Below, piece after piece: positions 33,555-43,708 of a DNA stretch of 64,000 nt (positions are counted from its first letter, which is position 1; each line of letters begins with the position of its first letter). The DNA is taken from contig NC_030989.1 of assembly GCF_000149955.1 (NCBI RefSeq), forward strand, positions 3,918,402 to 3,982,401. Reading direction: 5' to 3'. Under the pieces are notes generated by a model. The model had not been told where the DNA came from. It searched no databases and saw nothing but the letters and a program-made list of their open reading frames with translations. The translations under genes and the position numbers were made by a program. The DNA comes from Fusarium oxysporum f. sp. lycopersici 4287. Lineage: Eukaryota; Ascomycota; Sordariomycetes; Hypocreales; Nectriaceae.

Positions 33555-35264
33555 ATGTTTTAGCCTGCGACTTGATTCCAGCGACTTGATTTGGGAAGTT
33601 TTGGATGACGTTTGTTTTATACTGAAGAGGAATCATAGGGATCATCGTAACAAAAAAAGGAAAAGTTGCAAACCGGCGCAAGCTGGATGGTCGCATCAAA
33701 GAAGGATGGCATATGGCATTTTCTGATTCGAGACAAGAGGAGCATTGGGCTGGGCATGGTAACGGCGTTACGGGAGTTAAAGTATAAGGTGGCAGTTTGC
33801 ATAGTGCTACTATTTCTTCTACAAAAATACCGTCGGCAGCGGTCTGGACGGGATAGGATTGACAAAGAGCTTGCTCTATCCTCGCCGAGAAATGAATTTA
33901 CAAACATTAAGAAACATTGTTCTACTAAAGTTCCAGTGATGCTGTGACTGTACGATGCACTTAAATCGAGTCTCGAGGTGTACTGCATTCGTCTGGTTTT
34001 CCAAGGCTTTCTACCGTATTGTTACTGTTTGTCCCTTGAATCTATCACCAATCAAGGATCCTTCTCACATGCAAGCAAGTGATTAAAATCACACCAACAG
34101 AAGACCTGTCAAATGTGAGCTTCCCGTTGTCAGATTTCCTTTTTTGGCATCTGGTGAGATATGATAGGGCAGATGTGGTTCGGCATCTAAGCGGGAGCTC
34201 TAATATGCATGGGTTCGTCTGCTGTAGAAAAAGAAATATGGTTATGTCAGCGGATCTTTGTACCAGGAGCCATGCGCCCGGATGCATTATCAATCTCGCG
34301 CGCGCGCGTATTGCAAATCACGAGCGGTCAAGAGTTTAGGAAGTCTCCGAGTGTACTCGAGTCTCGCGATTAATCAGAAGAGACAATTTTGTAACAGTTT
34401 CAGTGATTGACTCGCTCAACGTATGTTTTACGAGTGGAGGGCAGCTGAATACCTAGCTGATGCTTTGCTTACATGGAATTATCAAGCTGTGAGGGCTGCT
34501 CAGTGCATCTGGATGGCTGGTTACGTTTGTCAGCGGAATTGTAAAGTCTCGATCCGATTGATATATCCGAGTTTCTGTTAGCATCCATAGCTCCACCATG
34601 CTGCCAGACTCGACATTGAAGAGTAGGTATGTACATGAGGTAGATGACATCAAGCAACGACCGCGTCAAATGCAGGAGACTTTAAGTTCAGAATTGCTAG
34701 TTAGAAGACACTATTAATCGCAGTGATACGATTATGGCAATCATCTGAATGATTATTTCCATTCATCATTCGAGAAACGAAGCCCAATTCAAGCGTGGCT
34801 TCAGGGTAACTTCCGACTGACGCTAACCTCATTTATATGTATATCCGGATGGAAAATCGTTCGGAAAGATATCCCAGGTCAAGCGCGCGCGAGAAGAAAT
34901 TGTTAGCGGGTGGCTGACAAACTGATTAGACAGGCACAGGTCCCTTTACTGATGCAATCCCGGCGCCGCATTAGTCGCATTAGTCGCATTAGTCAGTGGA
35001 GCTTGGCGATTGCGAAAAGTTGGCAGAGTCTGATGTGTTTTTGCTCTTTACGAATGGGACATTGGGGAGGAGGGGCTGATATGGCGGGGCCATTACTTTG
35101 ATACAGTGGTCGGCAACTGATTGAGGGTTTTGTTATATATTCTAGTTGATTCCCCGTGTTGTCTGTCCATCCAGCTCATCCAGTCCAACATCAGTCTCTC
35201 AGCTTATATCACTTACACCACTTACACCTACAACACACCTATAAACTCCCATACTCTATTCACA
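33555..35264. other. Intergenic region upstream of nitroreductase
   Basis: 1.7 kb without a supported gene. Notable elements: a CG-dinucleotide run near 34297-34308, the GCATTAGTC triplet at 34968-34994 and a TATATA box at about 35136. Confidence 0.5.
34968..34995 (+). promoter_or_regulatory. GCATTAGTC triple repeat with AP-1/Yap1-like site
   Basis: Three perfect copies of GCATTAGTC (34968-34976, 34977-34985, 34986-34994). The last continues into TTAGTCA (34989-34995), a known Yap1/AP-1 recognition sequence, 270 nt upstream of the nitroreductase ATG. Repeat seen; regulatory role inferred. Confidence 0.5.
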
Positions 35265-35882
35265 ATGGCTGCTAAACTCTCCGCCAACGCCCTCATCGAG
35301 CTGGCCAAGAACCGCCGCTCCATCTACACTCTCTCCAAGAACCTCCCCATCTCCACCCAGCGCATCACCGAGATCGTCAACCAAACCACTCTCGAGACCC
35401 CCTCATCCTTCAACTCCCAGTCCAACCGTGTCGTCGTCCTCTACGGCGCTGAGCACGACAAGCTCTGGGACATCACTGCCGATACCCTCAAGGCCATTGT
35501 CCCCGCCGAGACATGGGAGGGCACCTCTAAGCGCATCTCCGGCTTCAAGGCCGCTGCCGGAACTGTCCTCTTCTACGTCGACAACGCCGCCGTCGAGGCC
35601 ATGCAGACCAAGTTCGCCATCTACGCTGATCGCTTCCCTCCCTGGGCCGTTCAGTCCGCTGGCATCCAGCAATACCTCCTCTGGACCGCTCTCGAGGCTG
35701 AGGGGCTCGGTGCCAACCTCCAGCACTACAACCCTCTGATTGATGAGAAGGTTGCTGAGACTTGGAAGATTCCCTCTACCTGGACCCTCAACGCCCAGCT
35801 TGTCTTCGGTGCCAAGACCGCTGAGGCTGCCCCCAAGGACTATGCTCCTCTCGAGGAGCGTGTCAAGGTCTTTGGCGCTTAA
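35265..35882 (+). CDS. Frm2/Hbn1-like nitroreductase
   Basis: 205-aa intronless FMN-dependent nitroreductase of the yeast Frm2/Hbn1 type, a NAD(P)H oxidoreductase group linked to oxidative stress and fatty-acid signalling. Recognisable features: the N-terminal NRRSIYTLSKNLPIS (R/S FMN phosphate contact), PSSFNSQSNRVVVLYG, and the hydrophobic block WAVQSAGIQQYLLWTALEAEGLGA-type, then PLIDEKVAETWKIP. The start at 35265 is in good fungal context (CACAATGGC) and begins at the conserved N-terminus; the open frame upstream from 35121 lacks an ATG with conserved sequence. Strong codon bias suggests high expression. Promoter contains an AP-1-like element. Confidence 0.9.
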   Translation: MAAKLSANALIELAKNRRSIYTLSKNLPISTQRITEIVNQTTLETPSSFNSQSNRVVVLYGAEHDKLWDITADTLKAIVPAETWEGTSKRISGFKAAAGTVLFYVDNAAVEAMQTKFAIYADRFPPWAVQSAGIQQYLLWTALEAEGLGANLQHYNPLIDEKVAETWKIPSTWTLNAQLVFGAKTAEAAPKDYAPLEERVKVFGA

Positions 35883-36272
35883 AATAACTTTATGAAAGCA
35901 TGAGAAACGTCAACTAGAATTGGCATAGAAACCTGCATTTTTAGCGAGTTGCAATTAGAACATGGAGCTCCGAGCTCTTGTTTTCCTTTAATAGACAAAA
36001 CTACCAATCCTACCATAAGCATTTGCATTGACAATGTCTTTCTCCTCTGACCGACACTTGAACATCCATGTTGGCTACGCATGCACCACCTGCGACCCAA
36101 CCCAAGTCATGCCATGTTCTAGTGATATTTCCTCATAGCTAATGATACCGAAGTGAATTTTGAGACGTTCTTCATAAAACGTGGCATCATATATAGTAGT
36201 ATACAATTATATATATCTTTAAATATCCAAACGCTTAACTTGCTTCTTGCCTCTGCACAGCCGTACCGTGCC
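35883..36272. other. Convergent intergenic region
   Basis: Between nitroreductase (+) and PSD1 (-); AT-rich at 36180-36235, consistent with 3' end signals. No gene. Confidence 0.6.
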
Positions 36273-38002
36273 TCACTCAATGACCCGTCCCAGAGCTTGT
36301 CCCATTTTCACCTTCTGTCCCTTCTGTACAGCCCAATCCCAGCCGACATGTCTATTATTCTCATCCGTTTTGCTTGAAGGTGCCTCAAAAACGAGTACGA
36401 TGGTGCTACCTAACTGGAAACCGCCCATTTCTTCACCGCGTCGGAGCGCATGACCCCGCAGAACAGGGCTGGCTGCCTCGTATGTCGCTTCAGCAAATCC
36501 ATGGTACACTTCACCCCTGCGGGCAGCCTCCTCTGCCGCACGGTCTGCTGCCGTGTCGGTCAATAGGCTGTTGGTTCGAAGCTCCTTATCAAAGTTGATC
36601 ACAATGGAGCCGACGTTGGTGGCGCCAACGGGGACATAACTGAAGAAACCCCAGCGCCAACGTCCTAAGAGAACTACTCGCTCATTGAGTGTGAAAAGAC
36701 CAGGAAGGGTTCGCTGAAGGTATGGGGACACGCTATAGAGTTCTCCTGCAAAGTGGCGTCGGCGGTCAACAACCCAGTTCGTGGGAGAGTGAAAGCGGTG
36801 GTAGTCGCCGGGAGCCAAGTAGATAACTGCATAGTAAAGCGATGTAGTGTTGTCGGGAGATATGAGATCGTACCAAGGTCGCTCGCCCAGAGCCAGTTCG
36901 GCACGAACCTCAGAGACTGTACCAGGAGATGCGGGCATAGACTCGTCTTTAGCTGCAGGAGCCTGTTTTCCGGTGCCAGTGAGAAGGTCGGGGAGAGTGT
37001 ATGAAATGCCATTGACTTGAGCAAACTCCTCGTGCTGCTTAACAAGCGACTCCTCCTCCGACACGTCGCCTTGGCTTGTTGCAGGAGTTGAGGTACCGGA
37101 CGTGCCAGAGATGCTTGGGGCAGGAGTATTCTTTCCAAGAAGAGCATCGATAGTGTAAGTCATACCCTTAACTTGCTCAATGTCATTGCCTTGAATCTGG
37201 CCAAACTGAAGTACTTTTCCATCGGAAGGGCAGATGAGAGTATGAGGATCCTGATCGAGTGGTCGAGCACCGGGCTTGAGGGTACGGTAGAAGAAGGATG
37301 CGAGGTTGGGGTAAACGTGAAGATCGGGTTCGGCGACTTCGTCGAGGCTGCTATTGTTAGCAAAGGGATCTCGAGAGTTGAGTTGATGGAACAAACTTGA
37401 CACCGAAAATCCAAGAATAAAGTTTGAAACCGGGAACTCGAAGATAGTAAGGTATGGTAAGTTCATTAAACCGTCCCCAAAGTCTAGAGATAGCCTTTAG
37501 GGGTAGAGTTGACATGACCTGGACTTGCCTGGGGTTGAGTTAGCATTGACATGGGAATAGGGGCATAAATAATTAAGGTAACATACCAAGGACCATCAGG
37601 TCGGATTCTGGCACGCTTCTTGGGTGCCCTAGAACCCTCCTGTCCGTCTTCATTCTCGAGTCTCTCCTTTTCACGGGAAGAGACCTTATAAAACTGGACG
37701 AGACCGAGGAAACCAATACCTAGACCGACAGGGATCCGGTACCATTGAATTTTGGTGTTTCGCATGGCCTCGCCGAGGCGCTGGGAAAATCTTGGTCTCT
37801 TGCCCGAATTGGAGGCGAAGGTTCGAATTGAAGAGACCGAAGGCCGTGATAGGCATCGCGATCTCGTGGAGGCCAGAAACATGTGTCGCGAGGCAGATGG
37901 CGAGTAACAATTTGTCCAACGGCCGTGGGTGTAGAATGAGTTGCGGAGCATGTGACTACCGAGCTTGGAGGAGCCAGGCCCAAAACCAAGGGTTGGAGCC
38001 AT
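36273..38002 (-). CDS. PSD1: Mitochondrial phosphatidylserine decarboxylase proenzyme 1
   Basis: Model complement(join(36273..37347,37397..37528,37587..38002)), 540 aa. It makes phosphatidylethanolamine from phosphatidylserine in the inner mitochondrial membrane. The N-terminus is rich in Ser, Arg and His (mitochondrial presequence), followed by a transmembrane segment (VGLGIGFLGLVQFYK). Core motifs: YYLRVPGFKLYSWIFGVNLDEV, PSDGKVLQFG, APGDYHRFHSPTNW, LFTLNERVVLLGRW, and the autocatalytic LGST at ~495-498, where Ser497 becomes the pyruvoyl group. Intron donors are GTATGT and GTTTGT; the second restores GVNLDEV exactly. An insert with a repeated MTYTIDALLG / ISYTLPDLLTG motif lies at ~250-330. 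Confidence 0.95.
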
Positions 38003-38952
38003 AGCGGGCAGTAGAGATTGACAGCGATTGAACGCTGCCTCCTTGCCTTTTATACAATTGCGTAGAGTTGTTGGGCAGAAGAGAGGTAGTTGAAGCCCCT
38101 CAAAGAGGACTGGACCCTTGTTTTCGATGGATGTTGACGTCAAAACCAACGATGACGATGGATTGCGGCTGCTCGAGCTTGTTAGCCGCACACAGCTTCT
38201 CGGACAGCTCTCGGAAGCAAAAGACGCCGACCGCCGAGGGATGATGATGGCCTCGAAGAGAAGAGTGTGGGTAGAACATGGGTTTTAGGACACTAGGTAG
38301 GTAGCCAATCAAAACTAGCCCTGGACCGACCTGATCTCAACAGACCGACACCCCAACAGCGAGCAGCTGTCACTCCCCTGGCTGTTCCCCATTGTTGCAG
38401 GCTAAGGTGAGTGTGTGCCTGAGCTTACCTGAATATGGCCCCAAAAGGCAAAAGGCCACCCTGACCATTGTCGTTGCCGTCGTCTTCCATGTCTTGGTTG
38501 TTATTAATCAACCACCACTTTCGACACCTTCTGTACTCTCATTTCACCAGATCGTATTTTCACAGTGAATCACTGCAATCTATTTTGGCACATAATTCGT
38601 GTTGCTCGCAGCTGTCGCATATTGTCATCCCTTTCTGTATCATCTGTCGTCAGACTCCCTTGGACATGCGACCCTTTTAGTGTTAGTAAGACGACACAAC
38701 CGACGTCAGTTAACGAGCCGGCGCTTTCTTTCAACACGCGAGCTCTCGTAGATCGACAGCCACGATTAGGAAGAGGCGAAACCCCATGTTGTCGATTACA
38801 GACTTATGTTCCTGAGTCATAAGTTCATCCACAACGACCCGACCTGTCCTTTATTCTTCGTCGCCATTCCTTGATCTCGATACTTCAGGCCACTTCATCC
38901 TCCCTTAGCTTACCTGCCTACCTGGGAGTGGCATGCTATTAGCTTGATCATC
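38003..38952. promoter_or_regulatory. Bidirectional promoter between PSD1 and Ubl membrane protein
   Basis: 950 nt between divergent start codons. No gene or strong factor site; short AGGTAGGTAG motif near 38294. Confidence 0.45.
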
Positions 38953-41321
38953 ATGGCTTCCATGCCTTCTGCTACTCGTCCTCAAGACGATGGGCCTTCC
39001 GTCGCCTCTACTGCGACGACCGACGAACAGACTGTTAACCTGCAGGTCCTGTCACCGTCTGTTGGCGTGAATCGACCACTGCTTTTCCCGAACCTTGCTG
39101 CAAATACTACAATCAAGCAGCTCAAGGATAAAATTCGCCAGGCTCTCCCCTTGCGACCCGCCGACGACCATCAACGATTGATTCATAGGGGACACGCACT
39201 CGTTCGCGAAGCGGATACACTAGTCGATATCTTTGGCGCTGATGCGGTATGTAACTCCTGAACGGTGATCAGTCCATGAGTTGCAACATGCTAACTAGAC
39301 GGCTCGTATGTCCATAGATTCGCACTTCCGAGCAGCAGACGATCCACCTTGTCCTTCGCGACATGACCGATAGCCCATCTTCAACTCCCAATGCGCCCTC
39401 TGCGCCACCGTCCCTCGCCGCTCCTGTTCCTGCACCTGCACCTGCGCGAGGTCCGAGCCCAACCGCTTCCGCACCACCAACACATCCTCCACGCCCTCAA
39501 CCCCAGCAACCCCAGCAACCTCACGGCCAACCTTTTGGATACCAGATGCCACCGGGGTGGCGGAACTCGATGCCCCCAACTTCCAACCCGTTTCCTCAAC
39601 CACGCATGCCGTCGCCTTCGCCTTCACATACTCCCGAGCAAGCGGCCGCCTTCCAACACCAACATCAGAACATGACACAGTGGTTGAACAGCATTCAACG
39701 AGAGGCCATGGCTAGAGCTCTCAACCAGAACCAACGAACGAGAGCTCAAATGGGGATGCGCGGCGTTGGAGACCCCAATAACCCTGGAAACACTGGTGGA
39801 AACAATAGTGGCCGAGCAAGCCCAGCGCCAGGCCATACCGTTTACCGTGAGCACGTTGGACCAAATGGGAGCACCTATCAATTCGAGACTGTGATTCGGA
39901 CTGTGGTACCTGGACAACAGGGTAATGGTGGTGCTAGCGGCTCAATGTCTCCAGCTGATGTACAGAATCTTTTTCGAAACGCTGATATCAACCAAGCTAC
40001 GTCGGCAATGGCCAGCGCAATGCAACGAAGCGCTTCGAGCACCTCTCTTCACAGTCGACATCAACATGGAATGACGGCGCCCATGTGGCCCATGTCCCAA
40101 CCCATGACCGGCAGTGGTCGTGGAACCCCTGATTTGTCTCTTAATCGACTCAGTACCACTGCAGCTCCCGGAAGTTCACAGACCAGGCAAGGACCTGAGG
40201 TGTATATTCTCTCGTCGCCCGAGGGACCCAGAGCCTTGCTTTTGAACAATACTAGTTCTGAAACGTATATCACCCCACGGTTGCGAACTCAGACGAGTCT
40301 ACCTCACCTTCGACAAGCCGCTGCTCTCAGTAGTGCCGCTCTGGATGCTCAGAGTCAGCTGCGAGCGAGACACCACCACCATCATCATCCTCATCATCAC
40401 CACCATCACCATCCCCGTTCCCAGATCGCGCCGCAGCCGATACCTCAGCTCCAGGCACAAGGACGACCTCTGAACCTACAACCCCCCCAGCCTTTTCAGC
40501 AGCAAGCTCAGAACCTTGCGCCGCAGCAGCAACCCGCATACCCGGCCCAAGCCCAAGGCCAAAACCAAGCGCAGGAACCGGACCCTGCGGCGATCATGGC
40601 TCCCCTGATGCACCGGGGAAATCCACCTATGGCTGCGCTTCCGCCTCTCCTTATGCAGCTCTGGCCGCAAATCTGGCTACTGTTCCGACTGGTTCTGTTT
40701 GTCTGGTTCTTCACTTCCCCCAACGCAAGCTGGTCCAGATGGTTCACCATCATTGTGATTGCCGTGCTCATCTTTTTGCTTAGTACTGGAATATTTAACG
40801 GCGTTCCAGATCACGTTTGGCAGCCTTTGGGACGACACCTTGAAAATCTGATTCCCGCTGAGCCCAGACGTCGCCAAGCTATCGCCGGAGAAGACCAGCA
40901 GAATCAGCAGCCTCGACAAAACCCAGATCCTACTGAAATGGCACGTCGACTTGTAGCTCAGCACCAAGGTCCTGAGAGTTGGCTGTTATCACAAGTCAGG
41001 CGCGTAGAGAGAGCTGGTCTCTTGTTTCTGGCCAGCATCGCACCGGGCGTTGCAGAAAGGCATATAGCCAACCTGGAAGCAGCTGCACGAGCAGAGAGAG
41101 AGCGCCGAGAAGCTGAGGAGAGAGAGGCCGAAGCTGCGGCGGCAGCTGCGGCAGCTCAGAACGAAGAGAGCCATGAGAACCAGGACCAAGCTGAGAATCT
41201 TGGTGAAGAGGCGACCACCAGCACTGGCACAGAGCACAACGTAGAAGCACAGACGGAGCAAGGAGTTCAGGATAATAACCAGCGAAACGAGCCAGCCAGG
41301 GAACAGCTTATTCCCTTGTAG
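38953..41321 (+). CDS. HERP-like ubiquitin-like domain membrane protein
   Basis: Model join(38953..39246,39318..41321), 765 aa; intron has GTATGT donor and TAG acceptor. A ubiquitin-like domain occupies ~27-115 (TTIKQLKDKIRQALPLRP, HQRLIHRGHALVREADTLVD, TIHLVLRDM). A long Pro/Gln-rich disordered region follows, with a histidine-rich block at ~455-470. Two adjacent hydrophobic segments lie at ~570-615 (LPPLLMQLWPQIWLLFRLVL and WFTIIVIAVLIFLLSTGIF), then a basic/coiled Ala-Glu tail. Ubl plus membrane hairpin is the layout of mammalian HERPUD1 and of fungal relatives tied to ER-associated degradation. The role in ERAD or a Dsc-type ligase is inferred. Confidence 0.75.
40372..40425 (+). repeat. 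CAC/CAT repeat encoding a polyhistidine block
   Basis: A run of CAC and CAT codons encodes six His, one Pro, seven His and Pro (HHHHHHPHHHHHHHP). Mixed synonymous codons suggest selection for histidine rather than pure slippage. Confidence 0.85.
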
Positions 41322-42162
41322 CGTTTTCCCTTACGATGATAATTTATTGGTTGAAATGTGTTCAAGCGAGATGCGGGATGAGTGGAAAAGTTTAGACCAA
41401 CGCTGCATGTGACAAGCGTTGGAATGAGGTGAAAAATACTGGAGTTGGCGGTGTTTCTTTTCGTATGGAATCTGGCTTATTCCAGTTTTCTTCTTATTTC
41501 TTGCATTTCTTCTATCGGCGAAGAGATTTGCCACAGAATAAAGTTGAGCCCAGGCCTTTTTGTTATTTGGTATCGATGATTTGATAGCTTTCAAAGCGTG
41601 TTGCTGATACTGAAGGTGAGAAGGATGCACTACCCATAGATTTGATGTGGAATTTGACATAAAAGAGGGAGACCCCTCAGGTTAACTTAGTAGTTACCAG
41701 TTACATGTCAACTACTTGACTTGTAAGTGTATTCATACCTTAAGTCTGAGAGACAATAATTCCAAGGCTTAATTAAGACAAAGAACCTCGAGCTTGTCAA
41801 AATTGCATAACCCTTTCTCTAAAGAAGGGATCCTCTTTCTCATTCTAATGCCTGAGGATGGCTACCAGGGATGGTGTCCCTCGAATGATGTCGTAGCTTG
41901 TTGCTGCCTTTGGCTTTTCTTATCTTATCAGCGAAAGATGATATCAGTGTCGTGTGGCTCCAAGCTCAGTTAGTTGCCTTTGAAGCTCCTACTTTTATTC
42001 TCTCTCCCAAACAACTTTATAACACCCGAGAAGCGTCCTCATTCTGTCAATCTAGTTGTGTACCCTTTGAGAGACTACGTCAATTCTCATTCCCCCAAAT
42101 ACCTTAGTCATAACCTCTAATTCTAGCTGAAGTTGCTGGGAGACCCCAGACTTGTCGCAACA
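41322..42162. other. Intergenic region
   Basis: 3' flank of the Ubl protein gene and promoter of the UCH gene, tandem orientation. No gene seen. Confidence 0.55.
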
Positions 42163-43250
42163 ATGAGTGGCGGATGGAATACCAGTTAGTTTCCTGCTCC
42201 GTGCATGATATTGACTGATATACTGACTTGAAATTCTATAGTTGAGTCCGATGCGGTATGATCGAATTATGCTTGCGAACCGTTGAGATTGGAGAGCTAA
42301 TTCGAAGCTGTCAGGGTGTCTTTACTTCTCTCATCGAGAATCTTGGCGTCAAAGACGTTCAATTCGAAGAACTCCTCACACTCGACCCATCTGAGCTTCT
42401 GTCCTTACAGCCCGTCTACGGCGTGATCTTCCTCTTCAAGTACCCGACTGATCAACCATATGCGACACCCGAAGGACCCCGCGACGGCTCATTCGACAAT
42501 GCCGCATCCGAGAACATCTTCTTCGCCGCCCAGACGATTCAGAATGCATGCGCCACACAAGCTCTGTTGAGTGTACTACTCAACAAGACGAACGACGTTG
42601 AAATAGGCGAGAAGCTTGGCGAGTTCAGAGAGTTCACCATGGTGTTGCCGCCCGAGTTCCGTGGTGAGGCGCTGAGCAACTCTGACCTCATCCGTGAGGT
42701 GCACAACAGCTTTGCTCGCAGCAGTCCTTTTGCCGACGAGACGGACAAGACTGGTGCCGAGGCAGAGGATGCGTTCCATTTTATCGCTTACACACCTATT
42801 AACGGTACACTCTACGAGCTCGACGGTCTGCAACCCGCGCCCATCTCCCACGGTGCTTGCAGCTCCGAGGACTTTGCCACCAAGGTAGTCGATGTTCTTC
42901 AACGCCGTATTGCGCGATATGATACCACCGAGATTCGTTTCAACCTCCTCGCCATGTGCCGAGACCTACGACAGCGTGCGCGCGACTTTGGGGATGAGGA
43001 GCTGCTCGCAAGAGAAGAGCGCAAGCGAAGGGACTGGATGTTTGAGAATGCTCTGCGAAGACATAACTTTGTGGGCTTTGCGGGTGAGGTGATGAAGGGA
43101 GTTGTGCGCAGTAAGATCGCCGAGGGTGGTGATGCTGCCTATGAGAAGTGGGTGAAGGAGAGCCTGGAAAGGAGGAAGAATGCGGAGCAGGCCATGAGAG
43201 GTCGAGCTGGAGGTGGTGACGGTGATGGCGATGTTGATATGGGAGCTTGA
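42163..43250 (+). CDS. UCH37: Ubiquitin C-terminal hydrolase, UCH37/UCHL5 type
   Basis: Model join(42163..42184,42242..42255,42315..43250), 323 aa. The second exon is a 14-nt micro-exon; splicing gives MSGGWNTIESDA-GVFTSLIENLG, the canonical UCH start. The catalytic set is complete: oxyanion Gln85, nucleophile Cys91 (TIQNACATQ), His167 (DAFHFIAY) and Asp182 (LYELDGL), with the spacing of UCHL5 (Gln-Cys 6, His-Asp 15). The C-terminal helical region (ARDFGDEELLAREERKRRDW, NALRRHNFVGFAGEVMKG) corresponds to the ULD/KEKE tail that docks to the proteasome receptor Rpn13. Acts on proteasome-bound ubiquitin chains. It ends in a short Gly/Asp tail. Confidence 0.93.
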
Positions 43251-43708
43251 GATGTTTAATGAAGGTCATGGCGGAGATAAAGATACCAGGTTCTGTGACT
43301 GAATGTTCTGGCAGATGTTTCATGATACCAAGCCTACAATAGCTGGTGCTTCTTTTAGACGACATATAAGGAGAGCGACATCTCCTGTTGTATCACTACA
43401 CAGTCCGCTTGTCACTTGCACCATAACGATATTCATGGCTCATAATTGCTTGTATACGTTACTACATCACATTTGACATCTCAGTATCTTGCCCTCCTAT
43501 CGGCAGTTCCCCTCCATCCCCTTTCTCTGATGTCGCCAATACCAGGCTGCACTACTATATACTGCTCTGAGGGCGATACTAGCCCTTTCTACTGTCATCA
43601 TCCAGAAGCAAACATTGTTCCACAATTCCAAAATGAGGCACCAGCTCTCGGAAATTGATCGATACAGAGAATAGAAAGTGTCGTGAGTGAACGTTATCCG
43701 TTGCTCAG
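43251..43708. other. Convergent intergenic region
   Basis: Between UCH37 (+) and azgA (-). Nothing recognisable beyond 3' flanks. Confidence 0.6.
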
